64,000 bases of DNA, from assembly GCA_937860055.1 (NCBI GenBank), contig CALMBO010000029.1, positions 124,001-188,000 of the forward strand, read 5' to 3'. A program made the translations under genes and the position numbers. The notes beneath the pieces are model-generated. The model was given only the letters and a program-made list of their open reading frames with translations, searched no databases and was not told where the DNA came from. Origin of the DNA: an uncultured Verrucomicrobiota bacterium (GTDB taxonomy: Bacteria; Verrucomicrobiota; Kiritimatiellia; CAIQIC01; Lenti-01). Numbering within the stretch: position 1 is the stretch's first letter; every line of letters starts with the position of its first letter. Positions 1 to 7,332 of the stretch are shown here, one piece after another.

Positions 1-2620
1 ACTGCGTGTCCACCGCGTTCAGCATGATGAACCGCTCCATCGAGTTCAGCTGCGCGGGATCCTCCAGCGCGCACTTGTCCGCGTAGGCCTTGCCCACGCG
101 CCCGAACACGGCCTTGGCCGTCGCTTCGGCATCCACCCCGCCCCGCCGGCCTTCCTTCTTCACCGCCTGGTCCGGATGGAAACCGACCGGGAACTGGCTG
201 TTCACCCACGTCGCGAACCCGTTCAGGGTCTCCTCGTCGCCGTCGAGGTCCTCCGCCCGCGCGTAGATCACGTCCTGCACCACGTCCAGCAGGTGCTCGC
301 GCACCTGCTCCGCCGCGACGATCTGGCTGCGGAAGCCGTAGATGATCTCGCGCTGCTTGTTCATCACGTCGTCGTATTCCAGCGTCCGCTTGCGGATGGC
401 GAAGTTCTGCTGCTCCACCCGCCGCTGCGCCGTCTCGATCGAGCGGTTCAGCCAGCGGTGCTCCAGCACCTCCCCCTCCTGGATGCCCAGCTTCTCCATG
501 ATGCCCGAGATGCGGTCGCTCCCGAACAGCCGCATCAGGTCGTCCTCCAGCGAGACGAAGAACCGCGACATGCCCGGATCGCCCTGCCGCGCGCAGCGCC
601 CGCGCAGCTGGCGGTCGATGCGCCGCGACTCGTGCCGCTCGCTGCCGATCACGTACAGCCCGCAGGGACGCTCCTCGATCAGCTCCCGCAGCGTCTTGCC
701 CTCGACCTTGTCGGTCAGCTTCGTCTTCCCCGTCACCAGCTCGCGCTCCATCCAGATCACCCCGGGGCCCAGCTTGATGTCCGTCCCGCGGCCCGCCATG
801 TTCGTGGCGATCGTGATCGCCCCCGGCTGGCCCGCGTTCGCCACGATCTCGGCCTCGCGCTGGTGGTTCTTCGCGTTCAGCACGTTGTGCGGAATGTTCA
901 CGCGCCGCAGCATGCGGCTCAGGATCTCCGACATGTCCACCGAGATCGTGCCCACCAGCACCGGCTGCTTCCGCTGGTAGCACGCCGAGATCTCCTCGAT
1001 GATGGCGTTGAACTTCTCGCGCTGCGTCTTGTAGATGTGGTCGTTCCCGTCCACCCGCCGCACCGGCCGGTTCGTCGGGATCACCACCACGTCCATCTTG
1101 TAGATCGACGAGAATTCGTCCGCCTCGGTCTCGGCCGTGCCCGTCATGCCGGACAGCTTCTTGTACAGCCGGAAATAGTTCTGGATGGTGATCGTCGCCA
1201 GCGTCTGCGTCTCGCGCTCGATGCGCACCCCCTCCTTGGCCTCGATGGCCTGGTGCAGCCCGTCGCTCCACCGCCGCCCCGGCATCAGGCGACCCGTGAA
1301 TTCGTCCACGATGATCACCTGGTTGTCCTGGATCACGTACTGCACGTCGCGCTCGTAGACGCTGTAGGCGCGGATGAGCTGGTCCACCGCGTGGATGCGC
1401 TCGCTCTTGTCCGCGAACTGGTTCTGCAGCTCCTGGCGCTTCTGGAACTTCTGCTGGTCCGTCAGCGCCGTGTCGCCGTCGAGCTCCGCCAGCGCGGAGA
1501 CGAGGTCCGGCACCACGTAGTAGTCGGGGTCCGCCGGATTCATGGCGTTGCAGCCCTTGTCCGTCAGGCTCGCGTCGCTGCCCTTCTCGTCGATCACGAA
1601 ATAAAGCTCCTCGCGCAGCGCCCGCGCCTGCTCCTTGTTCATGTCCACCAGCATCATGCCCTGGACCTTCTCGAGCAGGCGGCGCGCCTTGGGCTCCTCC
1701 AGCAGGTGCAGGAGCTGCCGGTTCTTCGGCATGCCCTGGCTCACCTGGTACAGCTTCAGCATCGCGGTCTCTTCGTCGCCCTTGTCGATCGCCGCCTTGG
1801 CCGCCGCCATCAGGTCCGTGCACAGGTCGCGCTGCTTGCGCACCATGCGCTCCACCGACGGCTTCACGATCTGGTACTGCTCCGTCGAATACGGCGCCGG
1901 CCCCGAAATGATCAGCGGCGTGCGCGCCTCGTCGATCAAAATGCTGTCCACCTCGTCCACGATCGCGTAGTTCCAGCCCCGCTGCACCATCTCCTGCGGG
2001 CTGTAGGCCATGCCCATGTCCCGCAGGTAGTCGAAGCCGAATTCGGCGTTCGTGCCGTAGGTGATGTCGCACGCGTACTGCGCCCGGCGCTCCTCCGGCC
2101 GCATCGCGTTCTGGATGCAGCCGACCGTCAGGCCGAGATACTGGTACACCGTCCCCATCCACGTCGCGTCGCGCTTGGCCAGGTAGTCGTTCACCGTCAC
2201 CACGTGCACGCCCTTGCCCGTCAGCGCGTTCAGGTAGACCGGCAGCGTCGCCACCAGCGTCTTGCCTTCGCCCGTCGCCATTTCGGAAATCTTGCCGTGG
2301 TGCAGCACGATCCCGCCGATCAGCTGCGTGTCGAACGGCACCATGTCCCACGTCTGCGGGCGCCCGCACACCTCCACCACCGTCCCGCACAGGCGCCGGC
2401 ACGCGTTCTTCACCACCGCGAACGCCTCGACCATCAGGTCGTCAACCGTTTCCCCCTTCGCAAGCCGCTCCCGGAACTCCCCCGTCTTCGCCTTCAGCCC
2501 CTCGTCCGTCAACGACTGCAAATCCTTTTCCAGCGCGTTGATGCGCCCCACGAACGGACGCAACTTCTTCAAGTCGCGCTCGTTCTTCGTTCCCAGAATT
2601 TGTTTCAATAGCCATTGCAT
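1..2620 (-). CDS. secA: Preprotein translocase ATPase SecA (C-terminus beyond left edge)
   Basis: This is the motor ATPase that pushes unfolded preproteins through SecYEG at the inner membrane. The frame opens at the ATG at 2618-2620 and stays open for 873 codons to the edge, so roughly the last 100 residues (including any zinc-binding tail) are not visible. Seen: the N-terminal MQWLLKQILG stretch, the Walker A motif TGEGKT near residue 115, the conserved YGTNAEFGFDYLRD stretch, the Walker B/DEVD motif followed by SILIDEARTPLIISGP near residue 220, and near the edge the helical-scaffold signature SMERFIMLNAVD. It is transcribed leftward from its own promoter region. The identification is firm. 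A long frame open on the opposite strand is a codon-bias shadow. Confidence 0.97.
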   Translation of the reverse strand, partial: MQWLLKQILGTKNERDLKKLRPFVGRINALEKDLQSLTDEGLKAKTGEFRERLAKGETVDDLMVEAFAVVKNACRRLCGTVVEVCGRPQTWDMVPFDTQLIGGIVLHHGKISEMATGEGKTLVATLPVYLNALTGKGVHVVTVNDYLAKRDATWMGTVYQYLGLTVGCIQNAMRPEERRAQYACDITYGTNAEFGFDYLRDMGMAYSPQEMVQRGWNYAIVDEVDSILIDEARTPLIISGPAPYSTEQYQIVKPSVERMVRKQRDLCTDLMAAAKAAIDKGDEETAMLKLYQVSQGMPKNRQLLHLLEEPKARRLLEKVQGMMLVDMNKEQARALREELYFVIDEKGSDASLTDKGCNAMNPADPDYYVVPDLVSALAELDGDTALTDQQKFQKRQELQNQFADKSERIHAVDQLIRAYSVYERDVQYVIQDNQVIIVDEFTGRLMPGRRWSDGLHQAIEAKEGVRIERETQTLATITIQNYFRLYKKLSGMTGTAETEADEFSSIYKMDVVVIPTNRPVRRVDGNDHIYKTQREKFNAIIEEISACYQRKQPVLVGTISVDMSEILSRMLRRVNIPHNVLNAKNHQREAEIVANAGQPGAITIATNMAGRGTDIKLGPGVIWMERELVTGKTKLTDKVEGKTLRELIEERPCGLYVIGSERHESRRIDRQLRGRCARQGDPGMSRFFVSLEDDLMRLFGSDRISGIMEKLGIQEGEVLEHRWLNRSIETAQRRVEQQNFAIRKRTLEYDDVMNKQREIIYGFRSQIVAAEQVREHLLDVVQDVIYARAEDLDGDEETLNGFATWVNSQFPVGFHPDQAVKKEGRRGGVDAEATAKAVFGRVGKAYADKCALEDPAQLNSMERFIMLNAVDTQ

Positions 2621-2670
2621 AGGAAATCTCGATTCGAAAGGTGGGGTCAATCCAGTCAATAAACCCGCAA

Positions 2671-2700
2671 ACTGTACTCCCCGAACCCCCGCCCTGACAA
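2671..2700 (-). promoter_or_regulatory. Candidate sigma-70 promoter of secA
   Basis: Reading leftward: TTGTCA (2695-2700), 18 bp, TACAGT (2671-2676), about 50 bp upstream of the secA ATG. The surrounding 2621-2841 gap is otherwise AT-richer than the genes and contains a weak stem (AAGATGA, 7-base loop, TCATCTT, 2828-2848) at the end of the macrodomain gene that could act as its terminator. Assigned by consensus match only. Confidence 0.4.
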
Positions 2701-2841
2701 GCTCAGAACCCCTCCCCGACGCCCAATATCCAATCCCTGCCTGATATTAGGGAAAAAATCACTCAAAAGACGATTTTGGATGCAAAAAATGCTGAAAATT
2801 GATGGATTTCAGGTTTTTCATCCCACCAAGATGAAAAGTCG

Positions 2842-3339
2842 TCATCTTTTCATCATTTTTTCATATATTTCCCTGTCCCGGGAGGAAAAACAGCAAAAGA
2901 CAACCTTCATGTCCCCGGGAAGGCGCCCCATGACCTCCCGGACCGTGGAGATGGCGATTCCGGCGGCTTCTTCCGCCGGATACCCATACACTCCCGTGCT
3001 GATGCAGGGGAAGGCGATGCTCTCCGCCCCGTGTTCCGCCGCCAGCTCCAGCGACCGCCGGTAGCAGCCCGCCAGCAGTTCCGGCTCCCCGTGTTTCCCG
3101 TCCCGGTAGACCGGCCCTGGCGTATGGATAACCCATTTCGCCGGCAGCCGGTACCCCTTCGTGATCTTGGCGTCGCCCGTCGCGCATCCCTTCAGCCGGC
3201 GGCACTCCGCCAGCAGCTCCGGTCCCGCCGCCCGGTGGATCGCACCATCCACCCCGCCGCCCCCCAGCAGCGACGTGTTCGCCGCGTTCACGACCGCATC
3301 CACCTCCAGCGTCGTGATGTCCGCCACCACCACTTCCAT
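2842..3339 (-). CDS. Macrodomain ADP-ribose-binding hydrolase (YmdB/MacroD-like)
   Basis: A single macrodomain of 165 residues, the family's usual size, with no signal peptide. The ADP-ribose-binding signature is clear: ADI near residue 7, VVNAAN at 16-21 with the catalytic Asn, the glycine-rich loop [12 protein letters not shown], and the diphosphate loop STGVYGYP near residue 112. Members of this family remove O-acetyl from O-acetyl-ADP-ribose or mono-ADP-ribose from proteins; which reaction applies here cannot be read from the sequence. Start choice: GGAGG lies at 3351-3355, so the ATG at 3337-3339 (11-base spacing) fits better than the GTG at 3360, which lies upstream of that site, or the ATG at 3348, only 2 bases away. 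It is a single-gene unit between secA and the repeat/transposase region. Confidence 0.9.
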   Translation of the reverse strand: MEVVVADITTLEVDAVVNAANTSLLGGGGVDGAIHRAAGPELLAECRRLKGCATGDAKITKGYRLPAKWVIHTPGPVYRDGKHGEPELLAGCYRRSLELAAEHGAESIAFPCISTGVYGYPAEEAAGIAISTVREVMGRLPGDMKVVFCCFSSRDREIYEKMMKR

Positions 3340-3368
3340 CGTTCTCATAACCTCCTTCACCGGGATCA

Positions 3369-3496
3369 GACCCCCACGACCTTGTGTCGTGGGTGAATCA
3401 AATTCGCCAAGACCCCCACGGGCTTGTCCCGTGGGTGAATCAGGTCTGTCTCCTCACCACGCCAGACCCCCACGACCTTGTGTCGTGGGTGAATCA
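3369..3496 (+). repeat. REP-like hairpin repeats, left cluster (3 copies)
   Basis: Three 32-bp copies at 3369-3400, 3411-3442 and 3465-3496. Each begins GACCCCCACG and ends GTGGGTGAATCA. Copies 1 and 3 pair CCCACGAC with GTCGTGGG around the loop CTTGT; copy 2 pairs CCCACGGG with CCCGTGGG around the same loop. The two-base change is made on both arms, so pairing is preserved. Copies 2 and 3 also share 21 bp of downstream flank with a single mismatch (period 54 bp). The stop codon of the transposase gene lies in the tail of copy 3. Confidence 0.9.
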
Positions 3497-4264
3497 GGTC
3501 TGCCTCCTCACCACGCCCACGCCATATTCCGAAAACGTTCCCGCATACACATTCTCCCCCATCAAACAGCATCCCGCCGCCCGGTTGAGGCTCCGCCACA
3601 GCGCCTCCGCCAATCCCAGCGGCGACCGCTCCGGGTCCCCCCGCGCCGCGACGTGCACATGGTCCGGCATCGGCGCGAACGCCTTCAGGCGGCACCCCGT
3701 TTCCTCCGCCCAGGCAAAGGCGCCCGCGCGAACCTTGTCCAAAAAATCTTCCTTCCCGATCCGGAACCGATCCGCCGTCACGGCCACCAGATGCAGATTG
3801 TACCAATAGCGTCCTTTCGTGGTTTCCGAAGGCGTGGAGAGATCCACGGCGGCATCCTCGAACCCCGCCGCCTGCAACGTGGCGCGGTAGCGTTCGTCCA
3901 CGAGTTCCGCGCGGACAGCCTGCTTGCGCAGATAGCCTTCGACTTCGGCCGGGCGGTTGTCGCCCAGCGAGCGAACGGCGGTCTTTCGGCTGAATTCGCA
4001 CGGATGTCCGGCTTGCCGCAAGGCGTGCTGCAACCGTCCCTTGACGCGTCCCGCCAGGAAAACCGGCGCCACTTGCGGCTCCGCTTGGAACGTCATCTGG
4101 ATCTGCTCCGGCGTCCAGGCGCGGGACTGCAAGTCGAGCCCGTCCGTTTTCCATGCCACGGCCATCGCCTCGAAAAACGCGGCGGGCGGTTCTGCGGGAA
4201 AGGCGCCTTCCGACGGCCAGCCGGTCCAGGAATGGAAAAGGTGATGGACGATCGGAAACACCAT
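3494..4264 (-). CDS. RAYT-like Y1 transposase with reordered HUH and Tyr motifs
   Basis: A protein of 256 residues. The start at the ATG 4262-4264 is chosen because the protein-like sequence begins MVFPIVHHLF there and AAGAAGG lies upstream; the frame continues open upstream but only through repeat DNA. Seen: KGRLQHALR (residues 75-83) and a YLRKQ motif (111-115), which resembles the YxxxQ nucleophile motif of IS200/RAYT enzymes; then a second half with NLHLVAV and MPDHVHVAARG, whose HVH (202-204) matches the HUH metal-binding motif. In the known family HUH precedes Tyr in one domain; here the order is Tyr then HUH, as in a tandem pair where half one lost its HUH (QIQMTF at the expected place) and half two ends about 50 residues after HVH, before a Tyr motif could occur. 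Function as a REP-mobilising enzyme is inferred from the repeats. Confidence 0.75.
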   Translation of the reverse strand: MVFPIVHHLFHSWTGWPSEGAFPAEPPAAFFEAMAVAWKTDGLDLQSRAWTPEQIQMTFQAEPQVAPVFLAGRVKGRLQHALRQAGHPCEFSRKTAVRSLGDNRPAEVEGYLRKQAVRAELVDERYRATLQAAGFEDAAVDLSTPSETTKGRYWYNLHLVAVTADRFRIGKEDFLDKVRAGAFAWAEETGCRLKAFAPMPDHVHVAARGDPERSPLGLAEALWRSLNRAAGCCLMGENVYAGTFSEYGVGVVRRQT

Positions 4265-4283
4265 GCTTGCAGAGTAAACCTTC

Positions 4284-4415
4284 TTCACCCACGACACAAG
4301 GGCGTGGGGGTCGGGGCCGAAAGACTCCCCACGGGCTTGTCCCAACCCACGAAGCAAGGTCGTCACGGGGGATCGGGTCGAAAGACCCCCACGGACTTGC
4401 CCCGTGGGTGAATCA
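4284..4415 (+). repeat. REP-like hairpin repeats, right cluster (mixed orientation)
   Basis: Copies of the same 32-bp hairpin: an inverted one at 4284-4312, a truncated direct one at 4323-4344, a degenerate inverted one at 4346-4372, and an intact direct one at 4384-4415 (CCCACGG paired with CCGTGGG). Head-to-head and head-to-tail arrangement resembles the paired REP units found around RAYT genes. The intact copy ends 16 bp before the candidate promoter of the polymerase gene. Confidence 0.8.
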
Positions 4416-4431
4416 GGCCGGCCGAAAGGAC

Positions 4432-4460
4432 TTTCCGCGCGCGGCCGCATCTTCTATTCT
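4432..4460 (+). promoter_or_regulatory. Candidate promoter of the polymerase gene, probably leaderless
   Basis: TTTCCG (4432-4437), 17 bp, TATTCT (4455-4460). Only seven bases separate the -10 box from the ATG at 4468, and no Shine-Dalgarno sequence is present, so the transcript would start at or next to the start codon. Confidence 0.45.
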
Positions 4461-4467
4461 CCCTGTC

Positions 4468-6723
4468 ATGAACCCCCTCTCCCGCGATGAATTGGTCTAT
4501 GGTTTCACGCCGGAACCCGGCCTGGTGGCCGTGGAACACGCCCCCGGCGAAACCGCGGACGCCATGACCCTCTTCCTCCGGCGCAACGGCAGGCTCTCCA
4601 CCCGGCAGGAACCGTTCTCCCCCTTCCTCTGGCTGACCAAGCCCGACTGGCTCGCGGATCTCAAGCCGGCTCCGGAAATCCTCCGCCTCGCGGGCAGCAA
4701 CCCCTTCCGCGCATTGGCGCGCTTCCCGACCTGGGCCGCGCTGGAACACGCCCTCGGACACCTCCGCAAGGCCACCGGCCGCACCCCCTCCGACCCCGGC
4801 GCCCCCTATTTCGTCCTGCGCGACCCCGTCCAGCAGTTCCTCCTCGACACCGGCCGCACCTCCTTCGGCGGGCTCCTCCTGCCCGACCTGGAATTCCTCT
4901 TCCTCGACATCGAAACGCACAGCGCGCCGGACCGCGATTTCTCCAATCCCGACCGCGAAGAGGACCGTATCCTCTCCATCGCCCTCGCCGACGGCAAGGG
5001 CTGGGAGCACATTCTCGACGGCCACGAACTCGACGAAAAGGCCCTGCTGGAAACGTTCGTCGAGATCGTCCGGAAACGCGACCCCGATGTCGTCGCCGGC
5101 CACAACCTGTTCAAGTTCGACCTCCCCTACATCGCCGCCCGCGCGAAGCGCCACCGCCTTCCGCTGGCCCTCGGCCGCGACGGCAGCGCCGCGGAATCGC
5201 ACTCCTCGCGGTTCACCGCCGCCGAACGCACCGTGGCCTACGAGCACGTCCACCTCCACGGCCGCCAGGTCGTCGACACCTACCTGCTCGCCCTCGCCTA
5301 CGACGTCTCGCACCGCGCCATGGAGAACCACAGCCTCAAGACCGTCGCCCGCCACTTCGGCGTCGCCGCCCCCCACCGCACCTACATCGATGGCCGCCAG
5401 ATCGCCGCCACCTTCCGTTCCGATCCCGCCGCCTTCCTGCGCTATGCGGCCGACGACATCCGCGAAACCGCCGCCATCACCCCCATCCTGCTCAACGCGT
5501 CTTTCGCCCAGAGCCTGATCCTCCCGCTGCCGCTGGAATCCATCTGCCTGCGCGGCAATGCCGGCAAGGTCGAATCGCTGCTCCTGCGCGAATACCTCCG
5601 CGCCCGCCATTCCATCCCCGCGCCCGAACCGCCGCGCACCTTCGAGGGCGGCTACACCGACCTCTTCTTCGAGGGCCTCGCCCGCGATGTCCACCACTGC
5701 GACGTCCGCTCGCTGTACCCCTCCATCCTCCTGCGCGAGGGGCGCAACCCCCGCAGCGATCCGCTCGGCATCTTCCTGCAATTGCTCGCCCACCTCCGCG
5801 ATTTCCGCATCGAAGCCAAAAAGCGCGCCCGGGACCCCTCCCTCTCCCCCGCCGCCGCCGGCCGCTGGGACGCCCTGCAGGCCACCTTCAAGATCCTCAT
5901 CAATTCCTTCTACGGCTACCTCGGCTTCCCCCAGGCCCGCTTCAACGACTACGACCTCGCCGCCGCCGTCACCGAACAGGGGCGCGACCTCCTCCGCGGC
6001 ATGGTCGCCAAGCTCCGCGAACTCGGCGCCATGCCCATCGAGATCGATACCGACGGCATCTATTTCACCCCCCCCTCCGGCCTCGACGCCAAGGCCCTCG
6101 ACCGCTTCCAGCAGGACTTCCGCTCCCACCTGCCCGAAGGCATCGAGGTCGAGTTCGACGGCCGCTTCCCCGCCATGTTCTCCTACAAAATGAAGAACTA
6201 CGCCCTCCTCGAGGACGACGGCACCGTCGTCCTCAAGGGCGCCGCCCTCAAGTCCCGCGGCCTCGAACCCTATCTGCGCGATTTCCTCCGCGAATGGATC
6301 ACCCTCACCCTCCAGGGCCGCGCCGGGGAAATCCCCGCCATGGCCGCCCGCCGCCGCGCCGAGGTCGCCGGGCGGAAACTCCCCGTCGCCGCCCTCGCCA
6401 AGACCGAGATGCTCACCGACGCCCCCTCCACCTACCTGAAGAAGCGCGAGGCCGGCGGCAAGTCGCGCCAGCCCGCCTACGAGGTCGCCATCCATTCCGG
6501 CCGCGCCTTCCAGGCCGGCGACGCCGTCGCCTATTACGTCACCGGCGACAAGAAGAACGTCCCCGTCCATGCCAACGCCCGCCTCGCCGTCGGCTTCGAT
6601 CCCTCGAACCGCGACGAAAACGTCCCCTATTATCTGGCCAAACTTGACGCGCTCATCAAAAAGCTGGATGCTCGCAATCCGGAAACCACCGGAACCAACG
6701 ACGACCAGCCGACGCTTTTCTGA
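4468..6723 (+). CDS. Family-B DNA polymerase with 3'-5' exonuclease domain
   Basis: A 751-residue B-family (Pol II-like) DNA polymerase. The N-terminal region is followed by an exonuclease domain with all three motifs: DIETH (Exo I), GHNLFKFDLPYI (Exo II) and YAADDIRETA (Exo III). The polymerase domain then shows motif A (DVRSLYPSIL), motif B (KILINSFYGYLG) and motif C (IDTDGIYF, both aspartates present). All catalytic carboxylates are intact, so an active, proofreading enzyme is expected, probably used in repair or restart. The motif A to B distance is short for E. coli Pol II, giving a compact enzyme. The start is the first ATG in frame with sensible sequence; upstream is repeat DNA. No replication partner gene is adjacent. 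Confidence 0.92.
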   Translation: MNPLSRDELVYGFTPEPGLVAVEHAPGETADAMTLFLRRNGRLSTRQEPFSPFLWLTKPDWLADLKPAPEILRLAGSNPFRALARFPTWAALEHALGHLRKATGRTPSDPGAPYFVLRDPVQQFLLDTGRTSFGGLLLPDLEFLFLDIETHSAPDRDFSNPDREEDRILSIALADGKGWEHILDGHELDEKALLETFVEIVRKRDPDVVAGHNLFKFDLPYIAARAKRHRLPLALGRDGSAAESHSSRFTAAERTVAYEHVHLHGRQVVDTYLLALAYDVSHRAMENHSLKTVARHFGVAAPHRTYIDGRQIAATFRSDPAAFLRYAADDIRETAAITPILLNASFAQSLILPLPLESICLRGNAGKVESLLLREYLRARHSIPAPEPPRTFEGGYTDLFFEGLARDVHHCDVRSLYPSILLREGRNPRSDPLGIFLQLLAHLRDFRIEAKKRARDPSLSPAAAGRWDALQATFKILINSFYGYLGFPQARFNDYDLAAAVTEQGRDLLRGMVAKLRELGAMPIEIDTDGIYFTPPSGLDAKALDRFQQDFRSHLPEGIEVEFDGRFPAMFSYKMKNYALLEDDGTVVLKGAALKSRGLEPYLRDFLREWITLTLQGRAGEIPAMAARRRAEVAGRKLPVAALAKTEMLTDAPSTYLKKREAGGKSRQPAYEVAIHSGRAFQAGDAVAYYVTGDKKNVPVHANARLAVGFDPSNRDENVPYYLAKLDALIKKLDARNPETTGTNDDQPTLF

Positions 6724-6734
6724 GCAGAGAAGTT

Positions 6735-6758
6735 CAGGAGTACAGGAGTACAGGAGTA
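6735..6758 (+). repeat. Triple tandem 8-bp repeat carrying Shine-Dalgarno cores
   Basis: CAGGAGTA is repeated exactly three times at 6735, 6743 and 6751, in the short gap between the polymerase stop and the pseudopilin ATG. Each unit contains AGGAG. The last one lies six bases before the ATG at 6763 and is the likely ribosome-binding site. The other two are too far away to initiate at that codon directly. Confidence 0.85.
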
Positions 6759-6762
6759 CAGA

Positions 6763-7248
6763 ATGAACCCCAACCACCCCCTTCAGCCCAAACCCCTTCC
6801 GCCTTCCGCCTCGCGCAAGGCGCGCGCGGGCTTCACCCTCGTGGAAATCCTCGTCGTCATCGCCATCATCTCGCTGCTCGCCGGCGTGGTGCTCCTCAAC
6901 ATCGCCCCGCAGATCGGCATGGGCAGCCAGGCCGCCGCCAAGGCGCAGATCCAGGTCCTCTCGTCCGCCGCCACCACCTACCGCATGGCCCACGGCCGCT
7001 ATCCCACCCAGGCGCAGGGCCTCGAAGCCCTCGTCCGCAAACCCTCCCAGGAGCCCGTTCCGGACAACTACCCCGACGGCGGCTACCTCAACGGACGCAC
7101 CGTCCCCCTCGATCCCTGGAAACGCTCCTACCTCTATCTCTGCCCCGGCCGACAGAACGAAAACTTCGAGATCCTCTCCTACGGCGCCGATGGCGAACCC
7201 GGCGGCGAAGGCTCCAACGCCGATATCTCCTCCACCGACGCCCAATAG
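6763..7248 (+). CDS. gspG: Type II secretion major pseudopilin, GspG-like
   Basis: A 161-residue type IV prepilin-like protein. A 23-residue leader ends in RKARAG, followed by FTLVEILVVIAIISLLAGVV: prepilin peptidase would cut between Gly23 and Phe24, and the conserved Glu lies at mature position 5. The rest matches the GspG fold, including TYRMAHGRYPTQAQGLEALV, a DPWKRSYLY stretch and the C-terminal calcium-loop type GADGEPGGEGSNADIS. GspG forms the periplasmic pseudopilus of type II secretion systems. No other gsp gene is nearby, so it may serve a system encoded elsewhere or be one of the many stand-alone pseudopilin-like proteins of PVC bacteria. The gene is preceded by a triple AGGAG repeat and lies 39 bp after the polymerase gene. 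Confidence 0.88.
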   Translation: MNPNHPLQPKPLPPSASRKARAGFTLVEILVVIAIISLLAGVVLLNIAPQIGMGSQAAAKAQIQVLSSAATTYRMAHGRYPTQAQGLEALVRKPSQEPVPDNYPDGGYLNGRTVPLDPWKRSYLYLCPGRQNENFEILSYGADGEPGGEGSNADISSTDAQ

Positions 7249-7332
7249 GCGCCGGAACCTCCGCCCCTCCCCCTTTTCTGTGGCGCCCCGCCGCCGAAAG
7301 GTCTAGTCTTCCGCCCAAACGAGGGCATTCCG

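Larger units (their letters stand above)
3369..4415. mobile_element. RAYT-type transposase locus with flanking REP-like hairpins
   Basis: The unit consists of one Y1-type transposase gene (leftward) bracketed by three hairpin repeats on its 3' side and about four, in mixed orientation, on its 5' side. This is the layout of REP-associated tyrosine transposase loci, in which the transposase acts on single-stranded hairpin ends and is usually immobile itself. I saw no other copies of the 32-bp hairpin elsewhere in the window, so genome-wide spread is untested. Confidence 0.7.

Noticed and set aside
176-2611. Long open frame on the + strand opposite secA (about 811 codons)
   Set aside because: Translation is low-complexity (His, Arg, Leu and Pro runs) and it lies exactly antisense to a clear SecA; an effect of GC-rich third positions.
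4363-7245. Long open frame on the - strand opposite the family-B polymerase
   Set aside because: Gly/Ala/Val/Glu-rich shadow of a gene with all polymerase motifs intact.
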